Assembly (NCBI GenBank): GCA_035260545.1
Contig: DATFUZ010000088.1
Coordinates: 1 to 42,180, forward strand
DNA length: 42,180 nt
Reading direction: 5' to 3'
DNA from: DATDDB01 sp035260545
GTDB taxonomy: Bacteria > Pseudomonadota > Gammaproteobacteria > Burkholderiales > Gallionellaceae
The translations under genes were made by a program, and so were the position numbers. Below the pieces are notes generated by a model. It was not told the origin of the DNA, did not search any database, and saw only the letters and a program-made list of their open reading frames with translations. The stretch's first letter is position 1, and each line of letters begins with the position of its first letter. Below, piece by piece: positions 22,463 through 28,940 of this stretch.

Positions 22463-23032
22463 CTGGCCAGCCACGACGAACTTTCCCGGTTCCTCGCCGA
22501 AAGCGAACGACGCGCATACAAACAGGCATTATTTGCCGTGCACGACGAGCACATGGCGCTGGACATCGTCCAGGACGCGATGATGAAGCTGACCGAGAAG
22601 TATGGCGGACGACCGCCTGCCGAGCTTCCCCTGCTGTTTCAGCGCATCCTGCAGAACACCATACGCGATCATTACCGCCGGCAAAAGGTCCGTTCGACGT
22701 GGTCGACGCTGCTTTCGTCGCTGTTCCCTCAAAATGACGACAACGAGCACGATCCGCTCGAGGCATTGCACGACGCCGACAACGCGAGCCAGCCGCAGAC
22801 GCCTGACGCCCACCTTGAGCAGGCACAACTTATTGCACTGATTGAAGAAACACTGAAATCATTGCCGCCGCGTCAACGCGAAGCGTTCCTGCTGCGTTAT
22901 TGGGAAAATATGGATACTGCCGAGACCGCGGTGATAATGGGATGCACCGAGGGCAGCGTGAAAACGCATTGTTCCCGCGCGACACATGCGCTGGCGGCAG
23001 CCCTGAAAGCGAAAGGAGTAACCTTTCCATGA
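22463..23032 (+). CDS. RNA polymerase sigma factor, ECF-like
   Basis: Sigma-70 family protein (189 residues from the proposed start) with region 2 (AVHDEHMALDIVQDAMMKLTEKYG... RILQNTIRDHYRRQKV) and region 4 (LPPRQREAFLLRYWENMDTAETAVIMG followed by CTEGSVKTH). No region 1 or 3 is seen. No ATG lies near the expected N-terminus. The conserved part begins at LASHDELSRFL, whose CTG at 22463 is preceded by CGGAG with a 9-nt gap, so CTG is the likely start. The alternative is ATG at 22361, adding 34 residues, but that lies upstream of the predicted transcription start. A DUF3619 gene overlaps the stop. The regulon is unknown. Confidence 0.88.
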   Translation: MASHDELSRFLAESERRAYKQALFAVHDEHMALDIVQDAMMKLTEKYGGRPPAELPLLFQRILQNTIRDHYRRQKVRSTWSTLLSSLFPQNDDNEHDPLEALHDADNASQPQTPDAHLEQAQLIALIEETLKSLPPRQREAFLLRYWENMDTAETAVIMGCTEGSVKTHCSRATHALAAALKAKGVTFP

Positions 23033-23340
23033 CTAACAGATTGAATACAAATGATATTCGGCAGTTGCTCGGCCAGTCGGCGGCGCAACTCGCCCCCGAC
23101 ACCCTGGACAAACTGCGCGAGGCGCGCAGGGCGGCCATGGCGCGTCACGACCCGGAAGCGCAAGGGCGCTGGGAATGGGCAAGCAACTGGCGTCATTCGC
23201 CGGCGGCATGGGTTGCCACGGTGCTGCTCACCCTCAGCCTGGTGGGGGGCGGCCTGTACTACTGGCAAGCGCACGACAACAGCGATGTCGACCTGGCCAT
23301 CCTGACGGATGACCTGCCGGCCAACCTGTTCGTAAACTGA
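23029..23340 (+). CDS. DUF3619 family membrane protein, possible anti-sigma partner
   Basis: Protein of 103 residues with a cytoplasmic N-terminal part (about 1-60, helical: TNDIRQLLGQSAAQLAPDTLDKLREARRAAMARH), one membrane helix (about 65-83, AAWVATVLLTLSLVGGGLYYW) and a short external tail. It overlaps the sigma gene by 4 bp (ATGA) with AAAGGAG upstream, so the two are coupled. The topology and linkage suggest an anti-sigma factor or sigma modulator, but this is inference; the domain has no assigned function. Confidence 0.87.
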   Translation: MTNRLNTNDIRQLLGQSAAQLAPDTLDKLREARRAAMARHDPEAQGRWEWASNWRHSPAAWVATVLLTLSLVGGGLYYWQAHDNSDVDLAILTDDLPANLFVN

Positions 23341-23346
23341 GCCCGG

Positions 23347-23778
23347 ATGCAGCAGCCTCGCCGTCTCACGCTATTCGGCCTGGTGCTGGCGGCGGTGCTG
23401 CTCGCCTGCGCAAGCTCGCCTGCGCTCGCCAAGCCCTGGCAGGAATTGTCGCCAATGGAAAAGGAGGCGCTTGCGCCGCTGGCCAATGGATGGGACAAGC
23501 TCTCCGCCAAGGATCAGCGCTACTACCAGCGGCTCGCCAGGCGCTATCCCTCGCTGTCACCCGCCCGCAAGAAACGCATGCTCAGCCAGCTCAGCTACTG
23601 GAGCAAGCTGACGCCGGAACAGCGCGAGCGGGCGCGCCGCAACTATCGCGCCTTCCGCAAGATGCCTCCGGCCACGCGCGAAAAAGTCGAGGAAATGGCG
23701 CGCAAGGAACAAGCGAAAAAAGCCGCGGCCGCGGCATCGGCGCCCGCTCCGGCCGCGCCTGCACCGCCCGGAACCTGA
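23347..23778 (+). CDS. DUF3106 family exported protein
   Basis: Protein of 143 residues with a signal peptide or lipoprotein-like leader (VLAAVLLACASSPALA; the Cys in LLAC is not followed by a strict lipobox). The body is basic and helical with the family's repeated WxxLSPxE pattern (PWQELSPMEKEALAPL, GWDKLSAKDQRYYQRLARRYPSLSP, YWSKLTPEQRERARRNYRAFRKMPP), ending in an Ala/Pro-rich tail. The gene is 6 bp after DUF3619. The sigma-DUF3619-DUF3106 trio divergent from ilvI is a conserved betaproteobacterial arrangement (recalled). Function unknown. Confidence 0.88.
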   Translation: MQQPRRLTLFGLVLAAVLLACASSPALAKPWQELSPMEKEALAPLANGWDKLSAKDQRYYQRLARRYPSLSPARKKRMLSQLSYWSKLTPEQRERARRNYRAFRKMPPATREKVEEMARKEQAKKAAAAASAPAPAAPAPPGT

Positions 23779-23787
23779 GCGGCGGCG

Positions 23788-24867
23788 TCAGCGCCGCTCC
23801 GTCCACCACAGCATTCCGCTCGCCAGCGCGAGGAACAGCCAGGTAATGGCCGTGGCGCTCAGCATGGGCTGCCAGTCGTTGAGCGCGCCGATGTCGGCGA
23901 ACAGCCGACCGATGAAGTGATACGCCAACCCCAGCACGATACCCGCAAATATCTTGCCGCCAATGCCGCCGGAACGGCGCTGGTGCGAGGCAAAAGGCAG
24001 CGCCAGCAGCATCATGACCAGCACCGCCAGCGGATGCAGCAGCTTGTTCCACATCGCCACCTCATAGCGCGCAGTCTTCTGGTGGTTGTCCTTGAGGTAG
24101 CTGATGTACCGGAGCAGGCTGAGGGCGGACATCTGGTCCGGCACGACCAGCAGCACCCTGAGCAGGTCGGGCGTGACGGACGAATGCCAGACCATGCTCG
24201 CAACGTTGTTGACCGTGGAGCCTTGCGCCGCAAACCGGGTCTGGGCCACGTCTTCCAGTTGCCAGCTTTTGCTCTGCGAGGAGAACACCGCGCGCTTCGC
24301 CGTCGTGATGGTCTCCAGGTGATAATTGCCGTCGAACTGATAGATGCTGACGCCCAGCAGCGATCCGTCGTCCGGCAGCATGCCTTTCGCGTTCACAAAA
24401 CTGTGGTCATCCCGCGCCCAGATGCCGGAACGGAAGGACTTCACCTTCACATCGGCGTTCTGCGCCTTCATCCGCAATTCCTGCGCCATGCGCTCACTGG
24501 GCGGCGCCAGCACCTCGCCGGCGATCAGGCTGAGGATGACCAGCGGCAAGCCGGCGCGGAACAGCGCGCCCACCATCTGCTTCAGCGAGGCACCCGAGGC
24601 GCGGTACACGGTCAGTTCGGAGTGCGCCGCCATCTGCACCAGGGCAACGATGGTGCCGATCAGCACCGCGACCGGAAACAGCTCATAGATGTGGCCCGGC
24701 ATGGAAAGCACCACGAACAGCAGCACGTAGCCCATGGTGTAGCCGCCATGCATGTGGTTCAGCTCGTTGACGAGATCGAGGAAGGAGAACAGCGCCAGCA
24801 GGGCAATGAAGACCAGGGCGATGCTGGAATAGATTTCGCGCGCGAGGTAACGGGAAAGGAGCCTCAT
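23788..24867 (-). CDS. lptG: LPS export ABC transporter permease LptG
   Basis: Inner-membrane permease of 359 residues that with LptF and LptB extracts lipopolysaccharide and passes it to LptC/LptA. N-terminal helices begin at MRLLSRYLAREIYSSIALVF, followed by the coupling segment ELTVYRASGASLKQM (LptB contact), a periplasmic beta-jellyroll (about 130-265) and three C-terminal helices (HPLAVLVMMLLALPFA...GIVLGLAYHF). The start ATG overlaps the lptF stop by 4 bp (ATGA on the minus strand). It converges with the DUF3106 gene at only 9 bp. Confidence 0.95.
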   Translation of the reverse strand: MRLLSRYLAREIYSSIALVFIALLALFSFLDLVNELNHMHGGYTMGYVLLFVVLSMPGHIYELFPVAVLIGTIVALVQMAAHSELTVYRASGASLKQMVGALFRAGLPLVILSLIAGEVLAPPSERMAQELRMKAQNADVKVKSFRSGIWARDDHSFVNAKGMLPDDGSLLGVSIYQFDGNYHLETITTAKRAVFSSQSKSWQLEDVAQTRFAAQGSTVNNVASMVWHSSVTPDLLRVLLVVPDQMSALSLLRYISYLKDNHQKTARYEVAMWNKLLHPLAVLVMMLLALPFASHQRRSGGIGGKIFAGIVLGLAYHFIGRLFADIGALNDWQPMLSATAITWLFLALASGMLWWTERR

Positions 24868-26009
24868 TTCAGCAGCCTCTTCCAGGAGAACACCGACAGC
24901 CGGTAATAGAACAGCGTGGCCGCGACCGCGGCCATCATCAGATGAATCGCGAGGAATCCGGCCATCGGGCCGATGCGCTGCTGCCCCACCCAGGAATTGC
25001 TCACGCTGATCGAGTTGCTGTAGATCATGTAGACCACCAGCGCAACGATCATGTTGAACGAGCGGCCAGCGCGCGGATTGACGAAGGAAAGCGGAATCGC
25101 CAGCAGCGCCAGCACCAGGGCGGCCAGCGGCAGGCTCAGCCGCCACTCCAGCTCGGAGATGCTCCAGCTGTCCCGGCTCCGCAGCAGCGACAGCGTGGAG
25201 CGCGATTGCAGCCGGGGCACGATCTTGCTCGCGTCCTCGGTTTCGATGCGCATGGCGTAGCGCGCAAATTGCACGACCCTGAAATCGGCCTGGCCCGGCA
25301 CGCCCTCGTAGCGCGTGCCGTTGAGCAGCACCAGGAAACGGTCGCCGTTGGGCGCGGTCTCCTGCCGCCCTTCCTGCGCGGCCACGGTATCGCTGCGACC
25401 GTGCGCAAAAGACTGAACGAAGATGTTGCTGATATGGTTCTGCCCGGGATCGGCCTTTTCAATGAAATACACCCGGTCGCCGGTGCCCGTCTCGCGAAAC
25501 ACGCCCGGGATGACGGCGGACATGTCCTCGCGGGTGCTCAGCCGGTGCTGGAACTCCTCGGCCTTGCTCAGCGCCCATGGCGACAATACGAGACTCAGCA
25601 GCGCGATCACCCCCACCACCGGCAGCGCGTACCACAGCACCGGCACGGTCCAGCGCGTGAGCCCGATGCCGGAGCTGAACCACACCACCATCTCGCTGTC
25701 GCGATAGCAGCGCGTGAGCGTGAGCAGCACGGACAGGAACAGGCTGAGCGAGAGCAGCACGGGCAGGTAATTGAGAGCGGCGAAGCCCATCAGCACGGGC
25801 ACGCCACCCGCCGTGAGCACGCCGCCCACCGCATCGCTGAGCAGGCGGATGAGCTGCGACAGGACGACGATGCCCAGCAGCAGGGAGAACACCAGCAGCC
25901 CCAGCCCGGCAAACTCGCGCACCAGAGAACGGCGGAAGATCTCCTTTGCCGTTGGCGCCGGCGTCCGCCGCTTTGACTTTTGTTCCTGAGTATGCGGATA
26001 ATCCTGCAT
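24864..26009 (-). CDS. lptF: LPS export ABC transporter permease LptF
   Basis: Partner permease of LptG, 381 residues from the start used. It has the LptF core IFRRSLVREFAGLGLLVFSL, the coupling helix TRCYRDSEMVVWFSSGIG, a periplasmic domain (ETGTGDRVYFIEK...) and C-terminal helices with the typical SFVNPRAGRSFNM. Most LptF proteins begin close to the IFRRSL motif; here the only ATG codons are 24 and 28 residues earlier (26009 and 26021), with no good Shine-Dalgarno. The extra hydrophilic N-terminus (QDYPHTQEQKSKRRTPAPT) is either real or a sign that a non-ATG start is used. Divergent from pepA. Confidence 0.9.
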   Translation of the reverse strand: MQDYPHTQEQKSKRRTPAPTAKEIFRRSLVREFAGLGLLVFSLLLGIVVLSQLIRLLSDAVGGVLTAGGVPVLMGFAALNYLPVLLSLSLFLSVLLTLTRCYRDSEMVVWFSSGIGLTRWTVPVLWYALPVVGVIALLSLVLSPWALSKAEEFQHRLSTREDMSAVIPGVFRETGTGDRVYFIEKADPGQNHISNIFVQSFAHGRSDTVAAQEGRQETAPNGDRFLVLLNGTRYEGVPGQADFRVVQFARYAMRIETEDASKIVPRLQSRSTLSLLRSRDSWSISELEWRLSLPLAALVLALLAIPLSFVNPRAGRSFNMIVALVVYMIYSNSISVSNSWVGQQRIGPMAGFLAIHLMMAAVAATLFYYRLSVFSWKRLLK

Positions 26010-26202
26010 ATTGGGCCGCATGCGCTATGATAACGGCGGAAAACGCACCGGGCCGCGCAACAATATCCGAACACGCGGATGGCGAGCGATCGCCCCCCGG
26101 CCCGGACCAGGCTGGGTCCGTCCCGCGCAAACGTATTGGTGATCCATGAACATCCCTGTCGGCCTGTGGCTGGGTTGCCGTATTTAATCTAAGGAGAAAC
26201 AC

Positions 26203-27687
26203 GTGGAATTTAGCATAAAACAGGGCAGCCCGGACAAACTGCGCGCCGAATGCGCGGTTGTCGGCGTTTTTGAAGGAAAGAAACTCTCCGCCGCCGCGCA
26301 GGCGCTGGACAAAGTCTCCGGCCGCCACATCAGCGGCGTGATCGCGCGCGGTGACATCAGCGGCAAGGCCGGCTCCACCCTCATGTTGCACAAGGTGCCG
26401 GGCGTCGCCGCGGAGCGCGTCCTGCTGATCGGCCTGGGCAAGGCCGGCGAAGGCAATACCAAGAGCGCGCTCGACAGCGTGCGCGCGATCTTCGGTGCGC
26501 TGGGAAACACCCAGGCGAAGACCGCCGCGCTCTACCTGCTGGACGAAGACCTGGGCCAGGAAACCGCTTGGGTGCTGCGCCAGGCGGTGTTTGCCGCCGC
26601 CGACAGCGTGTATCGCGCCGACGGCCTGAAGAGCAAGCCTGCCAAGCCTGCCGTCTTGCGCGCCGTCACCTTCGGTTCGCTTGCAAAACCGGCTGCCGCC
26701 CTCACCCAGGTCGTGAACCGGGCCGCCGCAACCGCGCAGGGCATGGCGCTGGCCAAGACCCTGGGCAACCTGCCGGGCAATGTCTGCACCCCCTCCCATC
26801 TTGCCAGCCAGGCGCGCAGCCTGGCCCGCACGCACCGCAGCGTGAAAACCACCGTACTGGAAGAGCGTGACCTCAAGCGGCTGGGCATGGGCGCCTTCCT
26901 CGCCGTGACGCAGGGCAGTGTACAGCCGCCCAAGCTCATCGCCATGGAATATTACGGCACCGACCGCAAGGCCAAACCCGTGGTGCTGGTCGGCAAGGGC
27001 ATCACCTTCGACTCCGGCGGCATTTCCCTCAAGCCGGGCGCGGAGATGGACGAGATGAAATACGACATGTCGGGCGCCGCCAGCGTGCTGGGCACCCTGC
27101 ATGCCGTGGCCGAAATGGGGTTGAAGCTCAACGTGGTGGGCATCATTCCGGCCTGCGAGAACCTGCCCTCCGGCAGCGCGGTCAAGCCGGGCGACATCGT
27201 CACCTCCATGTCCGGGCAGACCATAGAGATCCTCAACACGGACGCAGAAGGCCGCCTGATCCTGTGCGACGCCCTCACCTATGCGAAGAAATTCAACCCG
27301 GACACCGTGATCGACATCGCCACGCTCACGGGCGCCTGCGTAATCGCCCTGGGCCATGTCGCCAGCGGCATGTTCGCCAACCAGGACAAGCTGGCCCAGG
27401 AACTGCTCGCGGCCGGCACCGAGGCGCACGACCGCATCTGGCAACTGCCGCTGTGGGAAGACTACCAGCCCCTGCTCGACAGCAACTTCGCTGACATGCA
27501 GAACATCGGCGGACGCGCGGCCGGCACCATCACCGCCGCCTGCTTCCTCGCGCGCTTCACCAAGGACTACCGCTGGGCCCACCTCGACATCGCAGGCACC
27601 GCCTGGAAATCCGGCAAGGACAAGGGCTCCACCGGCCGCCCGGTGCCGCTGCTGACGCAATATCTGATCGGGCGGGCCGGGAAATAA
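26203..27687 (+). CDS. pepA: Leucyl aminopeptidase PepA (M17 family)
   Basis: Hexameric dizinc/dimanganese aminopeptidase of 494 residues. The metal and catalytic residues lie in GKGITFDSGG (Lys265, Asp270), DEMKYDMSGAA and NTDAEGRLIL (Asp347, Glu349, and the catalytic Arg). The start is GTG at 26203, with AAGGAG 6 nt upstream. PepA in E. coli also binds DNA, acting in Xer recombination and carAB control; whether this copy does is unknown. It leads a pepA-holC-(repeat protein)-valS cluster as in E. coli. The 170-bp gap to holC shows no clear element. Confidence 0.97.
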   Translation: MEFSIKQGSPDKLRAECAVVGVFEGKKLSAAAQALDKVSGRHISGVIARGDISGKAGSTLMLHKVPGVAAERVLLIGLGKAGEGNTKSALDSVRAIFGALGNTQAKTAALYLLDEDLGQETAWVLRQAVFAAADSVYRADGLKSKPAKPAVLRAVTFGSLAKPAAALTQVVNRAAATAQGMALAKTLGNLPGNVCTPSHLASQARSLARTHRSVKTTVLEERDLKRLGMGAFLAVTQGSVQPPKLIAMEYYGTDRKAKPVVLVGKGITFDSGGISLKPGAEMDEMKYDMSGAASVLGTLHAVAEMGLKLNVVGIIPACENLPSGSAVKPGDIVTSMSGQTIEILNTDAEGRLILCDALTYAKKFNPDTVIDIATLTGACVIALGHVASGMFANQDKLAQELLAAGTEAHDRIWQLPLWEDYQPLLDSNFADMQNIGGRAAGTITAACFLARFTKDYRWAHLDIAGTAWKSGKDKGSTGRPVPLLTQYLIGRAGK

Positions 27688-27858
27688 GCCAGCAGCGTCT
27701 CCATGGAACAGCGGCCGATACCCCGGGAAATCGTCGCGAGCAGGCCCAAGCGCAAGGAGCCGCGGAGTGAAAGACGAGACATACCTGACAGGTAGACGAG
27801 GATTGAACGAGCACGCGACGCAGCGATTGAGCTTCACAGCAGATTTGCGAGGGTATCA

Positions 27859-28287
27859 GTGACCAAGGTGGACTTTTATACAGGCAGCGAGGACAAACTC
27901 CGCACTGCCTGCCAGCTCAGCCACAAGGCGATGCAGAGCGGCCTGCGGGTGCTGCTCTACACCCCGGATGCCGCCAGCACCGAGGCGCTGGACAAGCTGC
28001 TGTGGCAATACCCGCCCACCGCCTTTATCCCGCATTGCCGAGGCGATGACCCTGCGGCCGGCGACATGCCGGTGGTCGTGAATCACGAAGCCGGCACCCT
28101 GCCGCACAGCGAGGTGCTGATCAGCCTGCACCCCGAGTGTCCGCCCTTCTTTACCCGCTTCGAGCGGGTGATCGAGGTCGTGGGCACCGATGAGGCGGAC
28201 ATGCGCCAGGGCCGCGAGCGTTTCGGCTATTACCGCGACCGGGGCTACGAAATGCGCCATTTCGACTTGCGCAAGACGGCGGCCTGA
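27859..28287 (+). CDS. holC: DNA polymerase III chi subunit
   Basis: Clamp-loader accessory protein of 142 residues that links polymerase III holoenzyme to SSB. Recognisable blocks are KVDFYTGSEDKL, the LSHKAMQSGLRVLLYTPDAAST helix-strand with the conserved Ala/Leu pattern, LDKLLWQYPPTAFIPHC and VVNHEAGTLPH, and ERFGYYRDRGYEM near the end. The start is GTG at 27859, preceded by GAGGG. Its place between pepA and valS matches E. coli. Confidence 0.93.
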   Translation: MTKVDFYTGSEDKLRTACQLSHKAMQSGLRVLLYTPDAASTEALDKLLWQYPPTAFIPHCRGDDPAAGDMPVVVNHEAGTLPHSEVLISLHPECPPFFTRFERVIEVVGTDEADMRQGRERFGYYRDRGYEMRHFDLRKTAA

Positions 28288-28288
28288 G

Positions 28289-28858
28289 ATGGCGCGCGCG
28301 CCGAAAAAACCCGCCTCCACAGCCGATCTGCCGGTGCTTACCGAAGTGCCGGAGAACGAAGCCGATTTGCCGGTGCTGACCGAAACGCCGGACGCAGAAC
28401 CCGATCTGCCGGTGCTGACCGAAGTGCTGGCGGAAGAAGCGCGCCCCGATGAAACCGCGGCCGCCGCCCAGGCGGCCGAACGCAAGCCCGGCGGCAAGGG
28501 CAAGTCCGCCGCCAGCGGCCAGACCCCGCCGGCGAACAAGGCGGCCAGCAAGCCCGCGCCGGCCGAAAAATCCGCCCCGGCGAACACCACGCCCGCGGAG
28601 CAGCAGCCCGCTGCCGCGCCGCAAGCGCCCGAAACACCGCCGCCGGCGACGCCCCGGACTCACGCCTTACAATTGACCGATGCACAGTTGCGGCAGATCG
28701 CGGATTACGTCGCTCCGGAAGTCGAAAAACTGCTGCGCAAGAAGATTGCAGCGCGCCTGGATGCGCTCTGGCCCAAGATCTGGGCGGAAGCCGAGGCGGA
28801 GCTGCCCGAGATGATACGCACCCTCATCGTCGAGTCGGCCAAGCGTACGCGCAAATAA
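28289..28858 (+). CDS. Disordered DLPVLTE-repeat protein (DUF2486-like) between holC and valS
   Basis: Protein of 189 residues starting one base after the holC stop. Residues about 12-47 contain three spaced copies of the motif DLPVLTE (ADLPVLTEV, ADLPVLTET, PDLPVLTEV). A long Ala/Pro/Lys low-complexity linker follows (about 50-128). The end is a conserved helical domain (QLTDAQLRQIADYVAPEVEKLL...), ending in AKRTRK. A similar gene with I/LPVLTEV motifs (DUF2486-like, from memory) occurs at this locus in other betaproteobacteria. The motif copies look like short peptide-docking sites. Function unknown. Confidence 0.85.
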   Translation: MARAPKKPASTADLPVLTEVPENEADLPVLTETPDAEPDLPVLTEVLAEEARPDETAAAAQAAERKPGGKGKSAASGQTPPANKAASKPAPAEKSAPANTTPAEQQPAAAPQAPETPPPATPRTHALQLTDAQLRQIADYVAPEVEKLLRKKIAARLDALWPKIWAEAEAELPEMIRTLIVESAKRTRK

Positions 28859-28866
28859 GCCGCGCT

Positions 28867-28875
28867 TGGTATAAT
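28867..28875 (+). promoter_or_regulatory. Extended -10 promoter upstream of valS
   Basis: TGGTATAAT (TGn followed by a perfect TATAAT) lies 65 bp before the valS ATG, just after the preceding stop codon. The -35 hexamer is weak, as expected with an extended -10. valS may thus be transcribed separately as well as from pepA. Confidence 0.6.
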
Positions 28876-28940
28876 TCCCTTCTTTTCGACACGATCTGCC
28901 GCCATGCTGCCATGGCAGGCACAGCCCATACCAACGCAAC

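Noticed and set aside
25459..27837. Very long minus-strand open frame antisense to pepA
   Set aside because: Its sequence is low-complexity, rich in Gly/Arg/Ala/His, and lies opposite pepA, whose metal ligands and signature are clear. It is a GC-bias shadow.
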